Source: Gammaproteobacteria bacterium
GTDB lineage: Bacteria > Pseudomonadota > Gammaproteobacteria > CAJXQU01
Assembly: GCA_026984775.1 (NCBI GenBank)
Contig: JALSRM010000048.1
Location: 1 to 48,883 of the forward strand
Reading direction: 5' to 3'
Length of the DNA stretch: 48,883 nucleotides
Below the pieces are notes generated by a model. The model was given only the letters and a program-made list of their open reading frames with translations. It had not been told where the DNA came from and searched no databases. How positions within the stretch are numbered: position 1 is the first letter of the stretch; each line of letters begins with the position of its first letter. This document shows positions 7,335 to 18,095 of the stretch, one piece after another. Position numbers and translations under genes: made by a program.

Positions 7335-8396
7335 ATGCACCTTTTTGAAAATACGGATAGCTTGCTGGATAACCTGAGTACAGCGATCCTGCTGTTTGAT
7401 TCGGATTTGAGGCTGCAATCCATCAATACATCGGGGGAGGATCTCCTTTCCACCAGCAAGCGGACGGTATGTGGCCAGGTCATTGACCGGTTGTTTATCG
7501 ATTTTCCTTTAATTGAGGCCATGAAAGAATGTCTGCAATCTGGTCAACCTTTTACGGAGCGTGATGTGGAACTGAGAACATCAGAAGACCACGCCATAAT
7601 CGTGGACTGTGCGATTACACCACTGGTGGAAAGCACGTGTACGAAAGGGGTGGTGTTTGAATGCATCAATGTGGATCGTAACCGGCGTATTACCCGTGAA
7701 GAAGATATTATGGCGCGGCATCAGGCAACCAGTGCCCTGATCAAGGGTATGGCGCATGAGATTAAGAATCCACTGGGAGGTTTGCGCGGTGCAGCCCAGT
7801 TATTGGAACGAGAACTGGAAAACGAAGATCTGAAAGAATACACCGGAATCATCATCAGTGAGGCCGATCGCCTGCGAAAACTCATCGATCGTATTCTCGG
7901 CCCGAGTGACGCCCAACAATTGGCACGGGTGAACATTCATGAGGTGTTGGAACACATCCGGTCATTGGTCGAGGCAGAAACATCGGACAAGATCGTACTG
8001 CAGCGGGATTACGACCCGAGCCTGCCGGATATGCTGGCCGATCGGGATCAGCTCGTTCAGGCGTTACTGAACATCGTGAGAAATGCAGCCCAGTCTTTAA
8101 GAGATGAGGGTTCTATTACCTTGAAAACTCGTGCTGAGAGGCAATTTACCATTGGTACTCACCGACACAAACTCGTCATCCGGGTAGATATCATTGATAA
8201 CGGTCCCGGTATCCCGGAAGAATTACAGGAAACAATTTTCTATCCCATGGTGACCGGCAGGGCAGAAGGGACGGGACTGGGGCTTTCGATCGCCCAAACA
8301 TTGATCCACCGGCATCAGGGATTCATCGATTTTGAATCTTCGCCTGGCCATACGGTCTTTTCTGTTTGGATACCGTTAGAGAGAGAAAACATATGA
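7335..8396 (+). CDS. glnL: Nitrogen regulation sensor kinase NtrB (GlnL)
   Basis: NtrB is a cytoplasmic histidine kinase/phosphatase that phosphorylates NtrC when nitrogen is short and is turned off by PII. The product has an N-terminal PAS-like domain and the H-box GMAHEIKNPLGGLRGAAQ; its phosphorylated His is at position 141 with this start (139 in E. coli). The ATPase motifs are N-box NIVRNAAQSL, G1 DNGPGIP and G2 GTGLGLSIA. No membrane segment is present, as expected. I chose ATG 7335 because it gives the family length (353 aa) and His position; ATGs at 7272 and 7278 would add 19-21 residues and none of the three has a convincing ribosome site. Its stop overlaps the ntrC start by ATGA. 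Confidence 0.93.
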   Translation: MHLFENTDSLLDNLSTAILLFDSDLRLQSINTSGEDLLSTSKRTVCGQVIDRLFIDFPLIEAMKECLQSGQPFTERDVELRTSEDHAIIVDCAITPLVESTCTKGVVFECINVDRNRRITREEDIMARHQATSALIKGMAHEIKNPLGGLRGAAQLLERELENEDLKEYTGIIISEADRLRKLIDRILGPSDAQQLARVNIHEVLEHIRSLVEAETSDKIVLQRDYDPSLPDMLADRDQLVQALLNIVRNAAQSLRDEGSITLKTRAERQFTIGTHRHKLVIRVDIIDNGPGIPEELQETIFYPMVTGRAEGTGLGLSIAQTLIHRHQGFIDFESSPGHTVFSVWIPLERENI

Positions 8397-9790
8397 AGAA
8401 AACACAGGTCTGGGTCGTCGATGATGATCGTTCCATTCGCTGGGTGCTTAAGAAGGCACTGGAAAAAGCGGATATGGATGTGACCTGCTTTGAAGATGCC
8501 GACACGGCATTACAGCATCTAAAACTGTCACAACCAGATGCCATAATTTCTGATATACGCATGCCGGGCACCAATGGCCTGAACCTGCTCGATGAAGTCC
8601 AGCGTCTCTACCCGGAACTACCGGTGATCATTATGACCGCGTATGCCGATCTGGGTCGTGCTGTTGCAGCTTTTCAAGGAGGGGCTTTTGAATATCTACC
8701 AAAACCCTTCGATGTGGATGAAGCAGTCACTACAGTCCGCAGGGCAGTGCGGACGGGAACGGATGATTCCAGGCAAGATCAGACGGAAGGGATCGATGTT
8801 TCTGGAATCATCGGTGTGGCCCCTGCCATGCAGGAAGTATTCCGTGCGATCGGGCGCCTTTCCCGATCACACATGACCGTACTGATTACGGGTGAGTCCG
8901 GTACGGGCAAGGAACTGGTGGCCCGGGCACTGCACGATCATAGCCCACGAAGTGGCCAGCCATTCATTGCACTCAATACGGCTGCGATACCAAAGGATCT
9001 TCTGGAAAGTGAACTGTTTGGTCATGAAAAAGGGGCCTTTACCGGAGCAGCAGGACAACGTATTGGTCGTTTTGAACAGGCTAATGGGGGGACGCTCTTT
9101 CTGGATGAGATCGGCGACATGGCGCCTGAACTGCAGACACGCTTGTTACGCGTTCTTGCGGATGGAGAGTTCTATCGAGTGGGTGGTCATATCCCGATCA
9201 AGGTCGATGTTCGTATTATTGCTGCGACACATCAGAAGCTTGAGGATCGGGTGCTTGAAGGGGGATTCAGGGAAGATCTCTTCCACCGGCTCAACGTTAT
9301 ACGTCTGCATTTGCCCCCTTTAAGAAACCGCCGCGAAGATATAGGTCTTTTGATGGATCATTTCCTGAAAAAGGTGGCTGCGGAACTGGGAATCGAAGCA
9401 AAATCATTACATCCGGATACTGCTAAGTTCCTGCAGGGTTACGACTGGCCTGGTAATGTACGCCAGCTGGAAAATGTCTGCCGCTGGTTAACAGTGATGG
9501 CACCGGCACAGGTAATCCATCTGGAAGATCTGCCTCAGGAAATCACTGATACGGAAACAGCATCAGCAATTTCTGGCGACTGGAAAACTCAGCTAAGACA
9601 GTGGGTTGAACAGCAGTTGACCAATGGAGAAACCGGCCTGCTCGAAAAGAACATCCCGGTGTTTGAGAAAATTATGATCGAAGCAGCCTTGGCGAAAACG
9701 GGAGGCCGCCGTCAGGAGGCCTCCCTCTTGCTGGGTTGTGGGCGAAACACCTTGACCCGCAAAATTAGAGAACTGGAAATTGAAGGGTAA
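8393..9790 (+). CDS. glnG: Nitrogen regulation response regulator NtrC (GlnG)
   Basis: NtrC is the sigma-54 enhancer-binding activator of nitrogen genes. The 465-aa product has three domains. The receiver carries VVDDD at 8-12, phospho-acceptor Asp54 in ISDIRMPG and Lys104. The central AAA+ domain has Walker A GESGTGKE (167-174), GAFTGA (214-219) for sigma-54 contact, LFLDEIGD and FREDLFHRLNV. The C-terminal helix-turn-helix has QEASLLLGCGRNTLTRKI. The length matches E. coli NtrC (469). The start ATG at 8393 overlaps the ntrB stop by four bases, so translation is coupled. Its likely targets include the two sites upstream of glnA in this window. Confidence 0.96.
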   Translation: MKKTQVWVVDDDRSIRWVLKKALEKADMDVTCFEDADTALQHLKLSQPDAIISDIRMPGTNGLNLLDEVQRLYPELPVIIMTAYADLGRAVAAFQGGAFEYLPKPFDVDEAVTTVRRAVRTGTDDSRQDQTEGIDVSGIIGVAPAMQEVFRAIGRLSRSHMTVLITGESGTGKELVARALHDHSPRSGQPFIALNTAAIPKDLLESELFGHEKGAFTGAAGQRIGRFEQANGGTLFLDEIGDMAPELQTRLLRVLADGEFYRVGGHIPIKVDVRIIAATHQKLEDRVLEGGFREDLFHRLNVIRLHLPPLRNRREDIGLLMDHFLKKVAAELGIEAKSLHPDTAKFLQGYDWPGNVRQLENVCRWLTVMAPAQVIHLEDLPQEITDTETASAISGDWKTQLRQWVEQQLTNGETGLLEKNIPVFEKIMIEAALAKTGGRRQEASLLLGCGRNTLTRKIRELEIEG

Positions 9791-9802
9791 GTATGGCTGA
9801 AC

Positions 9803-10039
9803 TTACAATTTCATCGTCGGGTCATATTCTCCCAGATCGAGCCGTTTTAGCAATCGGCGCTTCCTCTCCAGCTCTTGTGTAAGGTGAGCGATCGATGAAA
9901 GAGCGTCCTTGTCGGAAGACGCGAGTTCCTGACTCAACTGTTCATCCAAATCGACAATTTCTTCTACCAACTGAAACCATGCCCTGTCAAATGCATCTTT
10001 ATCGACAAGAGTTTGATTAATATCCAATTCAGAAAACAT
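9803..10039 (-). CDS. Small conserved-looking hypothetical protein (78 aa)
   Basis: I do not recognise this gene. It encodes 78 residues rich in Asp, Glu, Leu and Lys, predicted to form mostly helices (segments DKDAFDRAWFQLVEEIVDLDEQL and LTQELERKRRLLKRLD, each broken by loops). It has no signal peptide and no cysteines. A strong ribosome site AGGAGG lies just before the ATG at 10039 on the minus strand, which argues that it is translated. It is divergent from the GGDEF gene with a 190-base shared upstream region, and converges on ntrC with only 12 bases between stops. A link to the GGDEF protein is possible but only from position. Confidence 0.6.
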   Translation of the reverse strand: MFSELDINQTLVDKDAFDRAWFQLVEEIVDLDEQLSQELASSDKDALSSIAHLTQELERKRRLLKRLDLGEYDPTMKL

Positions 10040-10166
10040 TTTTGACCCCTCCTGTTTTGTGGAATTTCATAATGTACGAGATCTGTTAAGGGTTTGCGTC
10101 AGCCACATGACCATTTTATGACAGGAATCACAGAAGACGATTTCATGAATTAATCAGGCATTCCGT

Positions 10167-10193
10167 TAAATCTTTCCGGCAGCTTGCCGATAG
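10167..10193 (+). promoter_or_regulatory. Sigma-28 (FliA)-type promoter of the GGDEF gene
   Basis: TAAATCTT, an 11-base spacer and GCCGATAG match the flagellar sigma-28 consensus TAAAGTTT-N11-GCCGATAA at 6 of 8 and 7 of 8 positions with exact spacing. Transcription would start near 10201, about 29 bases before the ATG at 10230. Confidence 0.55.
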
Positions 10194-10229
10194 TATTGAG
10201 ACAGTCGAACTCTAAATGATGGACAAGAA

Positions 10230-11600
10230 ATGAGCGGAACGGAACTCGAAGAGAACTGGAAAGAAAAGTATTTCAAGGCCCTGCTTGAAACGGAAGAACT
10301 GGAAAAGGCGGGCAAAGAACGGCTGGAAGAGCTGTATAGGGAGCTGCTGCATGCCTTTGGACATTTCCGGGGCAGGGAAGAATCGATCGATGAAGCCCTC
10401 GGTCGGCTGCCGGATTGCGATCATGTGGATCAGGTGTCTCTCACTGAATTGCAAGCCTTGAATCGCCAAATAGCCGAGATCATCGATGACCTGTCGTCAT
10501 CAAAGAGCGCCACTGACTCCGGTCAGGAAACCGATCCATTGGGTGTAGCGAAAGATTCGCTGGAGTACCTGGTCCAGAACTTGCCCAAAGAGGTTGCAAG
10601 AAGACTGGATTCAGAAAAAACTGATTTCAGCCAGGATCGGATCAATGACATTAATACCCTGCGAGAAGCAGCGGACGAGATCAAGAATACCATTACCTGT
10701 GTTCTCAACGAGCGCAACAAAAAGATCAAGGAGCTTTCTTCCTTTCTAGGTGGTGTTGCGAGAAAACTGGATGGGTTACAAACCCATATGCAGGATGAAA
10801 AATCCAATCGTCAATCCAGTTCAAAAGATCGTGGCGAACTTGAAAAAGTAGTGGGTGACAACCTGAAGGAGATCAAAACAACAGTTGCTGAGGCAGAAGA
10901 TATCGAACAGCTGCAGAAGGCGATTGAATCCCGGCTTGAAGAAATTGATAAGAAGGTGGCTTCGTTTGTCGAAGCTGAAACAGAACGGGCAGATCAGGCA
11001 GAAAAAGCCTCAGCTGTACTGGAAAGCCAGCTGGAAAAACTTCGAAACGAAGCTGATCAACTACGTCAGTCACTCGAAGCAGCACGAACAGACGCAATTG
11101 TGGACCCGCTTACAGGGGTCTCCAATCGTCGTGCATATGATGAACGCTTCCAGGTCGAATATTCACGTTGGAAACGTTACCACGAGCCATTGACACTGGC
11201 CATTATGGACATTGACCACTTCAAACAGATCAATGATACCTACGGCCATCCCATTGGGGACAAGGTGCTCAAGGTGGTTGCCGGCCGCATACAACAGCAG
11301 GTACGCGAGAGTGACTTTTTCGGACGCATCGGTGGTGAGGAATTCGCTTTCCTGCTGGTGGACAGTGATCTGGAAAATGCAATGAACAAGGTTGAGGAAT
11401 TACGCCAAAGTATTGAGGAATGTAATTTCCGTATGAAAAAGAAAAAATTCAAGGTAACAATCTCCATCGGTGTTGCTCAGTTCAAGAGCAGGGATACGAT
11501 CGAGAGTGTGTACCAAAGGGCTGACAAGGCATTAGTCAAGGCCAAACAATCTGGCAGAAACCGTTGTCTGTCAGAGCGGGATCTGGAAAAGGAATCCTGA
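10230..11600 (+). CDS. Diguanylate cyclase with coiled-coil N-terminus (GGDEF)
   Basis: The 456-aa product makes cyclic di-GMP from two GTP. The last ~170 residues are a complete GGDEF domain: DPLTGVSNRRAYDE, metal-binding MDIDHFKQIND, the active-site GGEEF and SIGVAQF. The inhibitory I-site RESD stands five residues before GGEEF, so product inhibition is likely intact. The first ~290 residues are almost all charged helix with strong heptad character and no membrane segment, so it is a soluble protein that probably dimerises through a coiled coil. No sensory domain is recognisable; the N-terminal third resembles the 'diguanylate cyclase DgcS-like N' group only in length and style. A sigma-28-like promoter upstream suggests co-expression with motility genes. 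Confidence 0.9.
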   Translation: MSGTELEENWKEKYFKALLETEELEKAGKERLEELYRELLHAFGHFRGREESIDEALGRLPDCDHVDQVSLTELQALNRQIAEIIDDLSSSKSATDSGQETDPLGVAKDSLEYLVQNLPKEVARRLDSEKTDFSQDRINDINTLREAADEIKNTITCVLNERNKKIKELSSFLGGVARKLDGLQTHMQDEKSNRQSSSKDRGELEKVVGDNLKEIKTTVAEAEDIEQLQKAIESRLEEIDKKVASFVEAETERADQAEKASAVLESQLEKLRNEADQLRQSLEAARTDAIVDPLTGVSNRRAYDERFQVEYSRWKRYHEPLTLAIMDIDHFKQINDTYGHPIGDKVLKVVAGRIQQQVRESDFFGRIGGEEFAFLLVDSDLENAMNKVEELRQSIEECNFRMKKKKFKVTISIGVAQFKSRDTIESVYQRADKALVKAKQSGRNRCLSERDLEKES

Positions 11601-11634
11601 TCCCTTTGTGGCTGGTGTGGTATCCTGCCGCGCC

Positions 11635-13500
11635 ATGCCACTTATACAACTGAAGTCCATTCAGCTCGGATTTGGACATCCGCCCCTGCTGGAGTCTATC
11701 GATTTTTCCATTGAATCTGGCGAACGTGTTGCCCTTGTTGGCAGAAACGGAGCGGGCAAATCGACACTTTTGAAAATCATAGCCGGCGAGATCAAGCCCG
11801 ACAGTGGAGAAATCACGGGGCAGGAGAGAATACCGATTGCACGGTTGGAGCAAGAAGTGCCGAAAGATTTGCAGGGCAGTGTCTATGATGTTGTCGCTAT
11901 CGGACTGGGCCATGTCGGCAACCTCATTGCAGAATATCATCATGTCATTCATGACCTCCAGAAGCCCGGAAACATGGGCCGGATGGAACGATTACAGGGC
12001 GAGATTGAACACGCTAATGGCTGGGAGATGGAGCAGCGTATCAGTCAGACGCTCAGTCGTCTGAACCTGCCGGAAGATAAACGAGTGGAAACTCTATCAG
12101 GAGGTCTCAAACGGAGAGTTTTGCTGGCCCGAGCATTGGTTTGTGAACCCCAGCTGTTGTTGCTCGATGAACCCAGCAACCATCTTGATATCGAGGCCAT
12201 TCAATGGCTGGAAGAATTCCTTCTCAATGCAAATATCACTCTGATCTTTATTACCCATGATCGCGCCTTTTTGAAACGACTGGCCACCCGTATCGTGGAA
12301 ATCGATCGTGGACGGCTCTCCAACTGGCCCGGTGATTATGATACCTATTTGCGAAGAAAAGAGGCGGCACTGGCAGAAGAGGAGCGACACGATGCGCTGT
12401 TCGACAAAAAGCTGGCTCAGGAAGAGGCCTGGATCAGACAGGGTATAAAAGCCCGGAGAACCCGTAACGAGGGACGCGTTCGAGCCTTGAAGAGGCTACG
12501 CGAAGAACGGGCAAGAAGAAGGCACAAAGTCGGCACTGCAAAATTGCAGATCCAGGAAGCCAGACGGTCGGGAAAAATCGTGATCGAAGCAGAAAACATC
12601 TCCTACGCTTATGCAGGTAAACCAATCCTTCATCATTTCACTACCACGCTCTTGCGTGGAGATAGAGTGGGTATCATTGGCCCAAATGGTGTAGGTAAAT
12701 CGACGCTGATTAATCTGTTGATCGGAAGACTGCAACCGGATTCAGGAACTGTCAGGCTGGGAACCAACCTGGAGATTGCCTTTTTCGATCAGCTGCGTAC
12801 CGAACTGAAAACCGAACTCACGGTACAGGAAAATGTTGCCGGAGGTTCGGATAAAGTTGTCATCAACGGCAAGAGTAAACACGTAATCAGCTATTTGCAG
12901 GACTTTCTTTTTACACCTGAACGTTCACGTCAGCCAATCACGAAACTCTCCGGTGGTGAACGCAACCGCCTGTTGCTGGCAAAACTGTTTGCGACCCCCT
13001 CAAACCTGCTGGTCATGGACGAACCCACGAATGACCTGGATATGGAAACTCTGGAACTGCTGGAGGAAAGGGTGGCAGAATACCAAGGCACGATTCTCCT
13101 GGTCAGCCATGATCGCGCCTTTATTGATAATGTGGTCACGAGTACCCTGGTTTTTGAAAACGGCCAGGTCAATGAATATGTGGGTGGTTATGAAGACTGG
13201 CTACGTAAACGTCGAATAACAGAAAAAGTAAAAAAAACCGATAAGAAAACGACTGACAAGAAAAAAAACCGAACGAAAGAAAAAAGAAGTTACAAGGAAC
13301 AACGTGAACTTGAACAACTGCCTGAGAAGATCGAAAAACTGGAGCAGTCTCAAAAGGCTTTGCATCAAGAAATGAGTGATCCGGAGTTCTTCAAACAACG
13401 CCCTGCAATTATTGAAGAGAAAAAACACGAACTGCAAAAAATCGAAGAAGCGTTAAACTATGCTTACCAAAGGTGGGAAGAACTGGAAAAAAACGGATGA
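11635..13500 (+). CDS. uup: ABC-F ATPase Uup
   Basis: Uup is a soluble ABC-F ATPase that acts on ribosomes and affects transposon excision and replication-related stability. The 621-aa product has two ABC domains. The first has Walker A GRNGAGKST (36-44), signature LSGGLKRRVLLARAL and Walker B LLLLDEPSNHLD. The second has GPNGVGKST, LSGGERNRLLLAKL and LLVMDEPTNDLD. The linker is arginine-rich (RRTRNEGRVRALKRLREERARRR). A C-terminal coiled coil (about 545-621) is the DNA/ribosome-binding tail typical of Uup rather than other ABC-F proteins. I chose ATG 11635 (MPLIQLKSI) because homologues begin this way; a GTG at 11608 would add nine residues. Its stop overlaps the next ATG. Confidence 0.92.
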   Translation: MPLIQLKSIQLGFGHPPLLESIDFSIESGERVALVGRNGAGKSTLLKIIAGEIKPDSGEITGQERIPIARLEQEVPKDLQGSVYDVVAIGLGHVGNLIAEYHHVIHDLQKPGNMGRMERLQGEIEHANGWEMEQRISQTLSRLNLPEDKRVETLSGGLKRRVLLARALVCEPQLLLLDEPSNHLDIEAIQWLEEFLLNANITLIFITHDRAFLKRLATRIVEIDRGRLSNWPGDYDTYLRRKEAALAEEERHDALFDKKLAQEEAWIRQGIKARRTRNEGRVRALKRLREERARRRHKVGTAKLQIQEARRSGKIVIEAENISYAYAGKPILHHFTTTLLRGDRVGIIGPNGVGKSTLINLLIGRLQPDSGTVRLGTNLEIAFFDQLRTELKTELTVQENVAGGSDKVVINGKSKHVISYLQDFLFTPERSRQPITKLSGGERNRLLLAKLFATPSNLLVMDEPTNDLDMETLELLEERVAEYQGTILLVSHDRAFIDNVVTSTLVFENGQVNEYVGGYEDWLRKRRITEKVKKTDKKTTDKKKNRTKEKRSYKEQRELEQLPEKIEKLEQSQKALHQEMSDPEFFKQRPAIIEEKKHELQKIEEALNYAYQRWEELEKNG

Positions 13501-14072
13501 CTCAACTGCTTCAAAAAATATTCTTGTGTGTGCTGCTGATTCAGACGGCGATGTCGGCTTTTGGCCATGAGAAGATTATATTCCATCTGCCTAAGTGGAA
13601 AGTGATCGCTGAAGAGAAAAATGAGACCCAACAGGAGGTTGTATATGCGCCCAAAAAACCGGTTTCAAGCGAAATCAAGGATCGTGTCTTTATCAAGACA
13701 TTGATAGGCAAAACCGATATTGGTGCACAACAGTGGATGGAGAAACTGCGCGGTGATCGCGAAGTGGAGTGTAATTTTTTCAGTGTGATCGAGATCCCCG
13801 TCAAGGGCTTTGACCCGGCACCAGCCAGTGGGCAAGTGCTCTATTGTGGCGAGGAGAAGGCAAGCGGCAAAGGAGTGATTAGCATGCAGCGTGTAACCCA
13901 GGGCAAGGAAAACCTCTACGTGATCGAGCGTCGCTGGACCACATACCCTTTTGATAATCCGGAAAATGCGTTTGTCGTGCGTGAAGAGATCATGCCTTGG
14001 ATACGAAACATGACACACGCCTTCCTCTGTGGCACAGAAGAAATCCCCTGTAAAAAAAGAAAAAACAAATGA
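13497..14072 (+). CDS. Exported hypothetical protein between uup and rimO
   Basis: I do not recognise this gene. The 191-aa product starts with a clear signal peptide ([23 protein letters not shown], cleaved near Ala-Phe-Gly-His) and is otherwise soluble and beta-rich, so it is probably periplasmic. Four cysteines lie in the mature part: E-C-N-F, L-Y-C-G, L-C-G-T and I-P-C-K, possibly two disulfides. It ends in a Lys/Arg tail. The ATG overlaps the uup stop (ATGA) and its own stop overlaps the rimO ATG (ATGA), so all three are translationally coupled. The positional link to ribosome-associated genes is not explained by an exported protein. Confidence 0.7.
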   Translation: MTQLLQKIFLCVLLIQTAMSAFGHEKIIFHLPKWKVIAEEKNETQQEVVYAPKKPVSSEIKDRVFIKTLIGKTDIGAQQWMEKLRGDREVECNFFSVIEIPVKGFDPAPASGQVLYCGEEKASGKGVISMQRVTQGKENLYVIERRWTTYPFDNPENAFVVREEIMPWIRNMTHAFLCGTEEIPCKKRKNK

Positions 14073-15397
14073 ACAATCCGGTACCGCAAATAGGTTTCGT
14101 TAGCCTGGGTTGCCCCAAGGCTTTGGTGGATTCGGAACGAATTCTCAGTAAATTGCGGGCGGAAGGCTATGGCCTCTCTGCAAGCTATAACGATGCTGAT
14201 CTGGTGGTAGTCAACACCTGCGGATTCATCGACACGGCCGTTGAGGAGTCTCTCGACGCGATTGGTGAGGCAATGAACGAAAACGGCCGGGTGATCGTGA
14301 CGGGTTGCCTGGGCAAGGATTCCGGCAAAATACGTGCTGCCTATCCTGATGTATTAGCCGTTACCGGTGCACATGCCTATGAACAAGTAATCAATGCGAT
14401 ACATGAGCACGTCCCACCACCACACGAACCACACCTCAGTCTTGTGCCGCCGCAGGGGATCAAGCTCACACCAAGGCATTACGCCTATTTGAAGATTTCA
14501 GAAGGCTGCAATCACCGCTGTTCATTCTGCATTATTCCATCTATGCGCGGTGATCTGGTCAGTCGGCCAATTGCGGAAGTTCTGTGGGAAGCTGAAAAGC
14601 TCGTTGCCGCCGGTGTTCGGGAGCTGCTCGTCATTTCTCAAGACACCAGTGCCTATGGAACAGACCTGAAATACCGTGAAGACAACTGGCAAGGACGAAA
14701 AGTAAGGACTCACATCCTTCAGCTCGCTGAGGAGCTGGGAGAATTGGATGTCTGGATCCGCATGCACTATGTTTATCCCTACCCGCATGTGGATGCCCTG
14801 ATCCCGTTGATGGCCGAGCGCAAAATCCTGCCCTATCTCGATATCCCTCTGCAGCACGGAAGCCCGAAAATCCTCAAGGCCATGCGCCGTCCTGCAGCCA
14901 CAGAAAAAGTACTCGAGCGGATTCGGCAATGGCGTGAGATCTGCCCGGACATCACCATCCGCAGCACTTTTATCGTTGGATTCCCTGGCGAAACCGAAGA
15001 GGACTTCAATGAATTGCTGGCATTTATCAGGGAAGCCAGGCTTAATCGTGTCGGCTGCTTTACCTATTCACCCGTGGAAGGTGCGAAGGCCAACGCGATG
15101 TCTAACCCGGTTCCGGAGGAGGTAAAGCAAGAACGGTTCGAACGATTCATGGAAGTTCAGCAACGGATCAGTCAATCCCTACTCAGGGAAAAGCTTGGTC
15201 AACGGATGACGGTTCTGGTGGATGGAACGGAAGATGGCAAGACCATTGCCCGCAGTGCAGCGGATGCGCCTGAAATCGATGGCGTTGTGATCATTGAAGA
15301 CCAAGAGTTACCGGAGGGAGAGTTTGTTGAGATCGAGATCATCGATTATGGAGATTATGATCTCTGGGGAAAGGTTGTTCCGTCATCCTCTCCATGA
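14069..15397 (+). CDS. rimO: Ribosomal protein S12 methylthiotransferase RimO
   Basis: RimO adds a methylthio group to the beta-carbon of an Asp in ribosomal protein S12 (Asp88 in E. coli) using two iron-sulfur clusters and SAM. The 442-aa product has the three N-terminal cluster cysteines (Cys15 in SLGCPKA, Cys51 in VNTCGF, Cys80 in VTGCLGK) and the radical-SAM motif C-x3-C-x2-C (Cys147, 151, 154). A C-terminal TRAM domain follows (about 375-437). Substrate choice over MiaB is set by [12 protein letters not shown] at the start, which is diagnostic for RimO. The ATG at 14069 overlaps the preceding stop by four bases. Confidence 0.96.
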   Translation: MNNPVPQIGFVSLGCPKALVDSERILSKLRAEGYGLSASYNDADLVVVNTCGFIDTAVEESLDAIGEAMNENGRVIVTGCLGKDSGKIRAAYPDVLAVTGAHAYEQVINAIHEHVPPPHEPHLSLVPPQGIKLTPRHYAYLKISEGCNHRCSFCIIPSMRGDLVSRPIAEVLWEAEKLVAAGVRELLVISQDTSAYGTDLKYREDNWQGRKVRTHILQLAEELGELDVWIRMHYVYPYPHVDALIPLMAERKILPYLDIPLQHGSPKILKAMRRPAATEKVLERIRQWREICPDITIRSTFIVGFPGETEEDFNELLAFIREARLNRVGCFTYSPVEGAKANAMSNPVPEEVKQERFERFMEVQQRISQSLLREKLGQRMTVLVDGTEDGKTIARSAADAPEIDGVVIIEDQELPEGEFVEIEIIDYGDYDLWGKVVPSSSP

Positions 15398-15439
15398 CGA
15401 AGGGTGTCCCACTCTCTGAAATTCTCTGTGAAGACCGAT

Positions 15440-15461
15440 CCGGGCTCGTGAACCCGGTTTT
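15440..15461 (+). terminator. Weak intrinsic terminator after rimO
   Basis: CCGGG and CCCGG pair across an 8-base loop and are followed by TTTT, 43 bases after the rimO stop and 84 bases before queA. The stem has only five base pairs, so the call is tentative. Confidence 0.3.
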
Positions 15462-15544
15462 GAGCCAATTTTGTAGGGAAGTCACCAATATTCACGACGG
15501 AAATAATCATGACTCCCTGTTCATCTCTGTTATGATCCGCGCCC

Positions 15545-17703
<2,159 letters not shown>

Positions 17704-17748
17704 TAGCGAGTCAATAAAAAGCGACAATACCCGAGAGAGGACAGTACC

Positions 17749-18084
17749 ATGGATTTCTTTATTTCAAACGCGATGGCTGGTGGTGCAGGCGGCACACCTG
17801 GACCTTCTGCAGGGTTGGCGGATTTTATCCCGCTGATACTGCTGTTCGTTATCTTCTACTTCATGCTGATACGTCCTCAGATGAAGCGTGCAAAAGAACA
17901 CAAACAACTGATCGAGAGCCTCAACAAGGGAGATGAAGTAATGACCAGCGGAGGGTTGATCGGGAAGATCACCGATCTGGGTGAGAACTTTGTTGTTGTT
18001 GAAGTTGCGAAGGGAACGGAAGTGAAGGTACAGCGCTCTGCCATCACCGCCGTTCTGCCCAAAGGCACGATTAAGACACTCTAA
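17749..18084 (+). CDS. yajC: Preprotein translocase subunit YajC
   Basis: YajC is a small inner-membrane partner of SecDF. The 111-aa product has one membrane span (about 25-45: DFIPLILLFVIFYFMLIRP). The family signature follows: RPQMKRAKEHKQLIESL, GDEVMTSGGLIGKI and a basic, soluble beta-domain. A good ribosome site (GAGAGG) precedes the ATG at 17749. The secD start is 11 bases after its stop. Confidence 0.95.
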   Translation: MDFFISNAMAGGAGGTPGPSAGLADFIPLILLFVIFYFMLIRPQMKRAKEHKQLIESLNKGDEVMTSGGLIGKITDLGENFVVVEVAKGTEVKVQRSAITAVLPKGTIKTL

Positions 18085-18095
18085 CAGGATTTAAG

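Noticed and set aside
10014..10027. TTGATTAATATCCA as an FNR box
   Set aside because: It fits only loosely and lies inside the coding sequence of the small 78-residue protein, where it encodes Asp-Ile-Asn-Gln.
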